A stretch of 64,000 nucleotides of DNA, taken from Erythrobacter aureus. Its GTDB lineage: Bacteria; Pseudomonadota; Alphaproteobacteria; Sphingomonadales; Sphingomonadaceae. Within the stretch, counting starts at the first letter, position 1, and each line of letters opens with the position of its first letter. A program made the translations under genes and the position numbers. The notes beneath the pieces are model-generated. The model was given only the letters and a program-made list of their open reading frames with translations. It did not search any database and was not told where the DNA came from. The DNA lies in contig NZ_CP031357.1 in assembly GCF_003355455.1 (NCBI RefSeq), positions 2,805,001 to 2,869,000 on the forward strand, read 5' to 3'. This document shows positions 25,081 through 34,190 of this stretch, one piece after another.

Positions 25081-27498
25081 CTATCCTCCGAGAGCGCCTT
25101 CGATTGCATCGATCAGATCGGCCCTTCGGATCGGCTTGGTCAAACGCCGCTGGCCGATCGCCAAGCCATGCTCGTCGACATTGGTCTGGCTGGCATAGCC
25201 GGACATGAAGATTATTCGCGCCTCCGGATCGAGCGCCCGGATTTCCTTGGCCAGGTCGGGCCCCTGCAGGCGCCCGGGCATTACGACATCGGTCAAAATC
25301 AGGTCAAAACCCGGTCTTCGTTGCCTGTAAGCGTCGAGAGCGGCATCGCCATTGGCCGTCGCCGTGACATCGTAACCGCTCCGCTCGAGCGTTCGGATAA
25401 CGGTATCGCGCACTGCCGAATTGTCTTCCACGACGAGTATGCGCGCTTGCGAAACCTTGCCCTGCCAAGCTTCGTTGTCTTCGCGCAAGGCGAGCTGCGC
25501 TGCATCCTTGGCATGAAAATAGAGCCTGAACGTGCTTCCGCGACCAAGTTCGGTGGAGACTCTGACAGCCCCTCCGGATTGCTTCATGAATCCATGGACC
25601 ATCGACAACCCAAGCCCCGACCCCTTTCCTGCCGCCTTGATGGTGAAGAATGGGGAGAAGATTTCTTCCAGCAGTCCGGTCTCGATACCCACACCGTCGT
25701 CGATGACCGACAAAACGACATAGCGCCCGGGTTGCAGATCCTCACGCGTTTCGCTGACGCAGGCTTCGTCGAGAACGATATTGGCGGTTTCGATCGTCAA
25801 TGTACCGCCGTGAGGCATGGCATCGCGCGCATTGAGGATCAGGTTTATCAATGCGCTACGGGTCGAGCCGACATCCGTCTCAACAGGCCAGAGATCGCTT
25901 TCGAGAACCGCCTTGATCTCGATGTTTTCAGGGAGAATACGCGCGCTCCACTTCCGCGTTTCGTCAACCACTTCGTTGAGATCGAAAATTTCGGGCTGGA
26001 GCGGCGCCTTGCGCGCGAAAGCCAACATACTGCGAGTGAGATCCACCGCTTCCATCGCCGCACCAATGGCATCGTCGACAAGCTCTCGTTGCGATGCATC
26101 GATCTTCTCGAAATCGCGCAGCACTTCCAGATTGCCGAGGATGATCGCCAGGATATTGTTGAAATCATGGGCAATCCCCCCTGTTAATTGCCCGATAGCT
26201 TCCATCTTCTGGGTCTGCCGAAGCTCCTGCTCCAGCTTAACCAACTGGGTGATGTCCTGGCAGATGCCCACTGCGGACTGGGGGCGACCTTCGGCATCCT
26301 TCTTGAAGATGGCCCGCTGCCGCAGAACCACCTCCTTCCCATCGGGTCGGATCAGCCGATGTGTCGTGTCGTAACGCTTCCCTTCGGCGAGCGCTTCCGC
26401 ATAGGTACGTTCGACCCGAGCCCTGTCATCCGGATGGATCATGTCGAAAAAGAATTCGACCGTTCCGCCGAACTCCGAAGGCGCGACACCGCTGAGCTCA
26501 TAGGCCTGTTCCGACCAGATCAGCGAGCCATCGCTATGCGCTTCCCACGTCGCGAGCCGTTCGAGCGATTGGGCTTCGTTGAGCCTCGCTTCACTGGCCT
26601 GGAGTCGTGCGATGAAATCGGCGTTGTCTTCCCGTAATCTGTCCAGTTCCGACAGAATTTTGGCGATTTCGACAAATGCGAAGGGCGTCGAAGGAAGGAC
26701 GGGCTCGTGGATGGTCTTTTCGCGGGTCAATTCGTGCGCGACGAATTGCGAAACATTGTCGAGGGTCTTCCGAAAATTCTGGTAGATCGAACAATAGTTC
26801 GCTCCGCAGATGAGCAGGACCAGCAGAGCCGCCTCGGCCCCGATCGCCGGCCCCGAATGCTCCACCCCGTTCATGTACAGCACGAGGGAAACCACAAGTG
26901 CGCCGGGGATGATGACCATATAGACCATCAAGCGCGATCTAAGCGTTACGGGCCTGATCGTAACCAAATCCGCCGATAGCTTGAAAATGAGGCGATCGTA
27001 AAACGTATAGAACAACGATATCTGCACGACCGGCGATATGAAGACCAGCGCCCACGATCCCACCACGTGGGATCCCGCCGAATTAAAGCTGTGGGGTAAT
27101 GGCACACCGAGCGCACTGAGGAGCAGGACAGGCCACAGAACGCTGTGCCCCATCGCGAGAATCAAGACAGTTCGCGCCCGGCGGCTGATGTCCGGCCGTT
27201 CGATCCGATCCGCACCCGAAATCGCATCCTCGATCCGGCGGGAATTGGAGTAGGCGATATAGGTGAGCGCACAAGAGGCCGTGAAAATGTAGATGAGAAG
27301 CGGCCCCTCAAGGGCTTTCAGCAGCTTGCCAGGGGTGAATGCCTCGACCAGTAAGAGGCTCGCGGCATAGACGAACGGCTGTAACAGCCCCATCGTGAGT
27401 GCGGAAACGACGCATCCGATAGCCAAGGCGCCGCGTCTTTCTCGGACGATCGCGTCGGTTCGGGTGGCAGCGGTGAAAGTATCGCCTGCGTCGGCCAT
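25081..27498 (-). CDS. Membrane-bound hybrid histidine kinase with PAS and receiver
   Basis: 805 residues. The N-terminal ~230 residues hold about six hydrophobic segments (GALAIGCVVSALTMGLLQPF first), then one PAS domain (LATWEAHSDGSLIWSEQAYEL). The H-box is GGIAHDFNNILAIILGN, the ATPase includes LILNARDAMPHGG, and a receiver (ARILVVEDNSAVRDT, phospho-Asp in LILTDVVMPGR) ends the protein. Same HDFNN class as the neighbouring multi-PAS kinase. The start lies 9 bases after the stop of the GMC-hydrolase gene, so it may be the last gene of that operon. The signal is unknown. Confidence 0.87.
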   Translation of the reverse strand: MADAGDTFTAATRTDAIVRERRGALAIGCVVSALTMGLLQPFVYAASLLLVEAFTPGKLLKALEGPLLIYIFTASCALTYIAYSNSRRIEDAISGADRIERPDISRRARTVLILAMGHSVLWPVLLLSALGVPLPHSFNSAGSHVVGSWALVFISPVVQISLFYTFYDRLIFKLSADLVTIRPVTLRSRLMVYMVIIPGALVVSLVLYMNGVEHSGPAIGAEAALLVLLICGANYCSIYQNFRKTLDNVSQFVAHELTREKTIHEPVLPSTPFAFVEIAKILSELDRLREDNADFIARLQASEARLNEAQSLERLATWEAHSDGSLIWSEQAYELSGVAPSEFGGTVEFFFDMIHPDDRARVERTYAEALAEGKRYDTTHRLIRPDGKEVVLRQRAIFKKDAEGRPQSAVGICQDITQLVKLEQELRQTQKMEAIGQLTGGIAHDFNNILAIILGNLEVLRDFEKIDASQRELVDDAIGAAMEAVDLTRSMLAFARKAPLQPEIFDLNEVVDETRKWSARILPENIEIKAVLESDLWPVETDVGSTRSALINLILNARDAMPHGGTLTIETANIVLDEACVSETREDLQPGRYVVLSVIDDGVGIETGLLEEIFSPFFTIKAAGKGSGLGLSMVHGFMKQSGGAVRVSTELGRGSTFRLYFHAKDAAQLALREDNEAWQGKVSQARILVVEDNSAVRDTVIRTLERSGYDVTATANGDAALDAYRQRRPGFDLILTDVVMPGRLQGPDLAKEIRALDPEARIIFMSGYASQTNVDEHGLAIGQRRLTKPIRRADLIDAIEGALGG

Positions 27499-27507
27499 CG
27501 CGGAAGA

Positions 27508-30500
27508 CTATGCCCGCTTCCCGGAATGAGCACCAGGAATTCCACATCGAGCCGATCCACCCATCCCCATTCCGCTCTGATCGTCCAGCCACGCCAATTG
27601 ATCCAGGATGATGGGAGTCACGTCGCGATGGGCGTTGTGACCGATGAACAAATCCATATGCCCGTAATCCGGTATGATCCGCTGCTGATAGAGATCGGCA
27701 CCATTTCTGTCTTCGAGCCAGACCCGCGTACGCTGGCCACTTTCGGGATAGAATATCTTGTTGGTAGCTCCCGACAGGAAGCTGATCGGCAAAGCCAGGC
27801 GCCGTGCGGCATCATCGGATGTGTAGATCGCTTGCCCGTCAGCATCGACTGCCAGCCCCCTGCGCATCACATCCTGCAGTTGTTCGAAGGGTTTCAGCGA
27901 GACGCGGCTGAACATGCCTCCAAGCGCGAGATGCGTATCATGCCCGAGCTGATTATGGTCCCAGCTGGGGCCGAATACGCCGAAGACACGGCGGCACGTC
28001 GGATTCTTGCACGCCTGCCCTTCGGGCATGGGTATCTGGTAGGCGATGGCGTCGATTTCGTAATCGGCCTCGGTTCCCCCACTGACGAAATCCAGATGAC
28101 CATCGAGAAGCGATATCTGCCCAAGGCCCCGGCCACACCGAGATCGGCCTTGAAATAATTGAGCCAGTCGGTGACTGGATGCAGGGTCAGTTGCGAGGAG
28201 AGCAGCGAACGGATGCCCGAAACCCATCCCGCACCGATGCCCATCAAGAGGCTCATCGAACCGACGCAATGGGCAATTGCCTGCACGCTTTGCGTCCCCG
28301 ATAGGGCGCGGATTTTCGCGATGGCGGCGGGCCAGTCGTAGCGAGCGATAGCGTCGATGGTGAATTCGGGCGGGTGCTGGAGATCGTTACCGGCATCGGC
28401 GCTGGCGCGATAATCAAACAGCCACACATCGTAACCCTGCGCGACGAGGCTTTCGGCAAGGTTCTCCTCCACCGTCGGGGTTGCGAAGCTCGATGCGCGG
28501 ACCGAAAAGCCGGGTGCCAGAACCAGCGGCCCGCGCGAGCCGCCGCGATAGCGGGTGAGGCCGATATTCACGCCATCGCCAGTGGGTACGATGTGGTGTT
28601 CGGCGGGCGGAAGGCGCAGTTCGCGCGCGACCAGCTTGGCTGCATCCTTACCCGCGAAGTCATTCAGCGTGGCCAGCATGCCGCCATAGGCGCGGAACAC
28701 GGTCATCGCGAAGAACCCTGCATATTTCGCGAGAAAATAGGTCTCAATCGCCTTCTTGGCGCGCGGGATGAGGTTCACGATATATCCGATCAGACTGCCG
28801 GAGGCATAAAGCTCGACCGTCGTAAGCTGACGCATGAACTCGTCGATTCCGAGCTTGAGGACACCGCGACCGATCAAGTCGCCGGATGCGTCCTCGCCGT
28901 GGCGCAAGGTCACGAACAGCGTGGTGAGATCGGTCCAGGGATCGGACTGGCCACGCTGTTCCAGCGTCTTGAAACCCTGAAAGTGAACGGGGCCATCGGG
29001 GCCTTCCAGCACCATTTCATACAGCATTTTCCAGCTTTCCGCCCTGGCCGGATCGGCAATCAGCAGACGAAAGGTGCCATCGCGCACCGGCAGCGGATCG
29101 GGCGAAATGGCGCTCACCATAACAGTACCGGTGATGCGCGAGCGATGCTGACTGTCCTCGATCATGCGGTGCACATTGTCGGTCGCCACCGTCAGCAGGA
29201 AACTGCATCCACTTGCTTCCGTCCGCCCCCAGGCTTCGCCATTCGCATAGTCGTCGCGAATGCGTTCCGCCTTGCTGCAGGGATGATGATGGCAACCGGT
29301 GGCACTGATATGCCCGGCCATCGTTTCGGTGAAGGAAAGGCCCGGGCTCATCGCCGCCGGATGATCCATCACCAGTCGGCGTATCGCCGCCTTTCCCTTG
29401 TCGAACGCGCCGCTTTCGTAATGCAGCGCGGCTTCCTCGATCCCGCGGGATACCGGATCGATGGCGTGACCCGCGACCCATTTGGCGACACCGAGACGCA
29501 ATGTGTCGGCATTCGCCGCGAGAACGGGCTCTGACACTGGCTCTGAAGTCGGCCCTGTGGCAGCTTGCGTTTTAGGCAGCGGGCGTTCGGCGCCCAGAGC
29601 GTAATCGATCGTCCAACCTTGCCTCAAAGCGAGTTTCTCGACCGCGCGCTCGGCCACGGCGGTAATGGTCAGCAAGGGGTTGACGCCTACGGAACCCGGA
29701 AGCGCCGCACCGTCGCAAACATACAGCCCCTCGTGGACATCGGCACCTGTGAGACCGGCGAACACGCGGCAGGTATCGTCGACCACCCCAGTGGTCGCAT
29801 CATCGCCCATGCCGCAGCCGCCGATGGGATGAACGGTGATCAGCTTCTTGCCGAACGGATCGCTCCACAGCGGGTCGGAGAAATACTGCGCATCGATCGC
29901 TTCCGCGGCTTCGCGCATCTTGTCGTCATCGCGGCGGTAGGTGCGCTGCTCGCCCGCGCCAGACCAGTGGATCGTCAGCCGATCGTTTTCGAGAGCGAGC
30001 TGTCCACCGGCATTGTCCACGCTCATCACCAGATAGGTCTGGGTTCGCGCCATCGGCCCCTTATAGGCCCATTCGGCGATATTGCCGGGATCGGTCTGCA
30101 GCGCTTCGCCCATGGCCTTGGCGTCCATCAGGCGGGGTTTCACCTGATCCATGCCGAAGCGGGTGAAACCATCCGCCAGCGCCTCCCCGAAGAAAAAAGC
30201 GGGGGCGAGCGCGGCTGCGAGAATGCCCGGCGCTACGCCTTCCTCGATCACGAGGCCCTTGGTCGCATCCTCGGTTCCGCGCATGTCGATCACGCCGGTT
30301 ATGCAGGGACCAGGGTAAGCATCTTTCGCAATATCCGAAGCACCGACACCGATCGCATAGAGCGGTTTGGCGGTCAGCTCGTCGCCCTGTTTCTCTGCCT
30401 TGAGATAGCTGTCATAGGCGAAACCCAGCGCATCGCCATTGCCGGAAAAGCTTGCGCCCAGGCGATCGGAAAGTTCGAGGCCCTTGCCGCGCGAACGCAA

Positions 30501-31349
30501 AAGGATTTCGGTCGAGCCCAGCGCACCGGCGCCGAGAATGACATGGTCGGCCGTGATGCTGCCGGGGCCATTCGGTGCATCCTTGCCATTGGGTTCGAGA
30601 TGGACACGCCAAACGTCGCCGCAACGCTCGATCCACAGCACCTTGGCCTGGGTGAAGATTTCCGCGCCGTGATTAGCCGCATCGGGCAGATAATTCATCA
30701 AGGTGGTGTTCTTGGCCCCCACATTGCAGCCCGATACGCAATCGCCGCAATTGGTGCAGGCGGGCTGCGGCACGCCGAACCGGTTGAGCTTGTCTTCGAA
30801 AGTGACGTTGATGGGCGTCTTGTAGAACCGCTTGCCCATCGCCTTGGCCGAATGTTCCAGCGCTTCCAGCTTTCCCAATGCCGGGTAGCTGTCGGGATAG
30901 GGATTGGGTGCGAGCATCTCGCGGGCACGCTCGTAATAGGCGTCGATTTCATGCGGGTTTTCGCGGAAGGCAGCGGGCCAGTGCGCCTGGTCGAGCAGGC
31001 GTTTGTCGAGTTCGAGCGAGACATTGGCGTTGATCAGCGAGGTGCCCCCAAGCCCGCAGCCGACCAGTGCGTATTGATCGTCATTCGCATGGACTTCGAA
31101 CAGCGCGTCCGGTTCGCCGATGCGTCCGCCCTTCGCATTGATCTGGACCGAGCCCTGAGCTTCGGAAATCCTGTCGGGGTACTCGCCCGGCAGCAGTTCC
31201 TTGCCCCGCTCGAGGACGCAGACATCCTGGCCGGCACGTGCCAGACGCGAAGCGGCAACGCCCGCGCCATAGCCCGAACCGATAACGAGGACGGTGTAAT
31301 GCGACTTGGCCCGGTCGAGGCTTCTGGCAATCCGCTTCTGCATGGTCAT
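27508..31349 (-). CDS. GMC-type oxidoreductase fused to alpha/beta hydrolase (frameshifted near the C-terminus)
   Basis: Very large fusion, about 1280 residues once one base is restored. N-terminal FAD GMC oxidoreductase (VLVIGSGYGAGVAASRLARAG; cysteine cluster CTNCGDCVSGCNVGAKN; GCGMG and GSVGVNPLLTITA at the end), cholesterol-oxidase-like. A middle domain of ~250 residues of unknown kind follows, then an alpha/beta hydrolase. The nucleophile elbow reads IAHCVGSMSL, with Cys where Ser is usual. The frame breaks at 28120-28130 and resumes as GQISLLDGHLDFVSGG; the catalytic His region (DYGHMDLFIG) lies after the break. Unshifted, translation ends at 27894 with a foreign tail. The ATG overlaps the metallophosphoesterase stop (ATGA). 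Confidence 0.8.
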
Positions 31350-32782
31350 TCCGCGGCCTCCCGATGAGCCTCGTTGGACTTGTCGAGCATACGGCGGACA
31401 CGTTTGTCCGCCTCCTCGACGATGCGTTTATGGACGATGTGCGAGAAATCGGCCCAGTGACTGGCCACCCTTTCGACCGCAGCACCGGCTTCGTCGGCGA
31501 GGCGCGACACACGACCGCTGCCTTCGACCCGTACCGGAGACATCACGCCGTCGGTGGGATCGTTGAACAGGCGAAGCGATGCGACTTCCAGATCATCCGA
31601 AACCAGAACCGCCGAACATCCCTGCACCGGCATCAGCGTGGGTTCGTCGAGCACCCAGCCCCCGGTGTTGAAAACCCCGACGGGCAGCGTGTACCCCTCG
31701 ACCATCAACTCATCCTGGAACGGTTTGTGCGTGTGGCCGAAGACAAAGCTCAACTCACGCGGCAATTCTCCCAATTCCTCGCGGAGCTGATTGGCCACCG
31801 GGGTGCCAAGATACCATCCGATATCCTCGATCTCGGCTTCACCCAGAACGTGGCCGTACCCGTCGCGTTGACGCTCCGCCGCACGGCCCGCGGTGAGATC
31901 GACGCTCGCACGGATGAGGTTATCGAGCGTGATCCCGTATTTGAGCTGCATCTTCGGATTGATGCCCAGCTTCGAATTCAGCCCGCCGGTAATCCGCCGC
32001 GCTATACTTTCGGCGAAATCGTGGCTCGCACCGGCGCTGAGCATGGTTGCGTATAGCGAACCCGCTTCGCCGCCGATCTCGCCCGCGCTGCCCAGGTCGG
32101 ACCATAGAAAGTCGATCCAGGGACCGTTCTCGGCCTCGAGTTGCTGCATGGTCTCGGGCTGCGCTTCGCCGTTTTCGAGAAAGCCGCGCAGGCTCGACAG
32201 CGCGCGGTACATCCCGTCAAGATAGTGCCCATGATGCATCACCACCGCGCGGCCCGTATTGCCATCGGCGAGCCCCCAGTTGGGATAAGCGATGCTTACC
32301 GTGGCCCCTGCCATGTGCGGCCGGTGCGCGATCAGTGATTCCATCAGGCGACAGCGGTGCGCTGGCGGACCCGTGATCGAAGTGACGTATTCGAGATCGC
32401 CGGGTATATCCCCTGCCTGAAGCGAAGCGATGAAGCCGTGATCCTGCGCCATGCGCCAGATATGATGGTCGTGATTGCCCGCGATATAGACAATCTCGCG
32501 GCGAAACACCTCGTCCCCATCTTCGGGAAAGAAGGCGTCGATCAGTTGGAGAAAGCTCTTCGAAACATCGCCGAAAGGCGACAGGCCAAGATCGAGCGCA
32601 TCGCCGAGCAGAACAAGCTGCGGCTTGGGCCGTTCACGCAGCGTTTCGCGCAAACCGTCGGCAAAGGCGGTGAGGACTTCGGACGGTCCGTCGGCGATTT
32701 CGTCATGGGCGTTCACATGCGTCAGCAGGCTGTCCCGCGCGCCGAGGTGCAGGTCCGACAGGACGATATGTGCAATAGTCAT
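31346..32782 (-). CDS. Calcineurin-like metallophosphoesterase
   Basis: 478 residues. The dinuclear metal motifs are all present: SDLHLGARD, LLGDALDLG, AGNHDHHIW, MHHGHYLDG and FGHTHKPF. It hydrolyses phosphoester bonds; a substrate is not identifiable. ATG 32782 is used because the protein then begins directly with the first beta strand (MTIAHIVLSDLHLG). The longer open frame is antisense overrun of the serine hydrolase. Both ends overlap neighbours by 4 bases, so serine hydrolase, phosphoesterase and GMC fusion are translated as a coupled operon. Confidence 0.9.
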   Translation of the reverse strand: MTIAHIVLSDLHLGARDSLLTHVNAHDEIADGPSEVLTAFADGLRETLRERPKPQLVLLGDALDLGLSPFGDVSKSFLQLIDAFFPEDGDEVFRREIVYIAGNHDHHIWRMAQDHGFIASLQAGDIPGDLEYVTSITGPPAHRCRLMESLIAHRPHMAGATVSIAYPNWGLADGNTGRAVVMHHGHYLDGMYRALSSLRGFLENGEAQPETMQQLEAENGPWIDFLWSDLGSAGEIGGEAGSLYATMLSAGASHDFAESIARRITGGLNSKLGINPKMQLKYGITLDNLIRASVDLTAGRAAERQRDGYGHVLGEAEIEDIGWYLGTPVANQLREELGELPRELSFVFGHTHKPFQDELMVEGYTLPVGVFNTGGWVLDEPTLMPVQGCSAVLVSDDLEVASLRLFNDPTDGVMSPVRVEGSGRVSRLADEAGAAVERVASHWADFSHIVHKRIVEEADKRVRRMLDKSNEAHREAAE

Positions 32783-34029
32783 GCGTTCATCTCCAGGCAG
32801 GCGTAGAAGGCGTCCCGCACGATTTTCTCGCGCGGATCGTCCCATTTTCCGGTACCGAGCTGATTGGTGATCCAGGCGTAGGCGACCTCGTCTTCCGGGT
32901 CGGCGAAGGCGAGGCTGCCGCCCACCGCGAAACTGCCGAAGGCGCTGCGGGTGCGGGCGTATTCCCACTCGGCGAAAGGCTTTTCGAAACCGTGGGAATA
33001 ATACATGTCGGCCGTGAGAACCTGGTCCCTCAGGCCCTTGCGCGGATAAGCATGCCCTGCGCAAAGCGTGGCCATCACCTCGGGCGTGACGCCCAGTTTC
33101 TCGCCTCCTTCGACGAATGCCTGATATAGCGCCGCGAGCCCGCGAGCCGAGGCCATACCGCCCGCCGCACCCTGGCCCGCCCGCCAGAATGCTTCGCGAT
33201 CCAGCGCACCCGGCCCTGCCAGGATCAACGGGTTGTTGAGCGTCCGGAAAGCCAGCGTACCGGGCAGACACATCTTGAAAGTGAGCAGCCAGGGCATGGT
33301 GGTGTGGTGGAGGAAGAGATCCTGAAGACCGAAGCCCTTGATCCGCGCGATGCGGTTGCGTTCGAAGCTGTCGGGTAGGCCGATAAAGACATCGACACCG
33401 AGCGGCCGGGCAATTTCCTCGGCGAAAAATCGGGGAAGGCGGCGACCATGGGGATCGCGGCGGCAGATCAGTTCGCTGGCTATCCAGCCGAGCGAATAGG
33501 CATGGTTGCCGCTATGCTCGCCGGGCGTCCAGTTGGGCTTTTGTGCGGCGATGGCGGCGCAGATCGCCTCCTCGTCGGCAATATTATCCAGCGTCAGTCT
33601 GAAATCGATCGCGGCAAGGCCCGCCTGTTCCGACAGGGCCTTACCGACCGTGACATCGCCTTTCCCATGGGCGGCGAACTCTGGCCAGATATCGGCGACC
33701 GGTTCGTCATAGGCGAAAAGACCGCGCGACACGGCGACCGCTCCAGCCATTCCGGTGAGCCCCTTGGTCAGCGAGTAGACGAGCGCGATGTCGTCGCCCT
33801 GCCATTGCTCTTGTCGGGTTTTCTGCCGCCATCCCCCCTGCAAGTCGGCGACCGTCCTTCCCCGATGAATGATCGTGCAGGCCGCACCCAGCGCGCTTTG
33901 CGCCTGGATGGCGGAGGCAAAGGCGTGAGCGACGGGTTCGAAACCCGGCGCAATGTAGCCGCGTGTGAAGCCTCCTCCGAACGAGATTTCTGTCGGATTC
34001 TGAATGTGCATGCAGTCCGGCTGCTGCAT
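32779..34029 (-). CDS. Serine hydrolase, beta-lactamase/EstB-like esterase family
   Basis: About 416 residues from ATG 34029 (upstream 34059 and downstream 34011 are possible). It is a class C beta-lactamase fold hydrolase with the S-x-x-K box in YSLTKGLTG and the tyrosine in NHAYSLGWIASE. Relatives include EstB-type esterases and LACTB-like proteins. There is no obvious signal peptide, so it is probably cytoplasmic. It is the first gene of the operon with the metallophosphoesterase and GMC-hydrolase fusion, and an ester or lactone substrate shared with those enzymes is plausible. It is divergent from the 5-oxoprolinase gene. Confidence 0.85.
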   Translation of the reverse strand: MQQPDCMHIQNPTEISFGGGFTRGYIAPGFEPVAHAFASAIQAQSALGAACTIIHRGRTVADLQGGWRQKTRQEQWQGDDIALVYSLTKGLTGMAGAVAVSRGLFAYDEPVADIWPEFAAHGKGDVTVGKALSEQAGLAAIDFRLTLDNIADEEAICAAIAAQKPNWTPGEHSGNHAYSLGWIASELICRRDPHGRRLPRFFAEEIARPLGVDVFIGLPDSFERNRIARIKGFGLQDLFLHHTTMPWLLTFKMCLPGTLAFRTLNNPLILAGPGALDREAFWRAGQGAAGGMASARGLAALYQAFVEGGEKLGVTPEVMATLCAGHAYPRKGLRDQVLTADMYYSHGFEKPFAEWEYARTRSAFGSFAVGGSLAFADPEDEVAYAWITNQLGTGKWDDPREKIVRDAFYACLEMNA

Positions 34030-34190
34030 CGACACCCCCCCCCAGTAGCGTGTCGGCAAGCCCCCTTGCCGCAGTCAGGGGAACTAAAGAAAAATGGTTA
34101 ACGCCAGCTTATGGCAGGGAAAGATCGCGGCGGCGGCGGCTTTCGAGAGAGCCGTTTGAAATTTGGCGCGGCGCATGCGAAGCGCAAGCG

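Noticed and set aside
29565..31367. 600-codon + strand frame antisense to the GMC gene
   Set aside because: The opposite strand carries unmistakable GMC motifs; this is a shadow.
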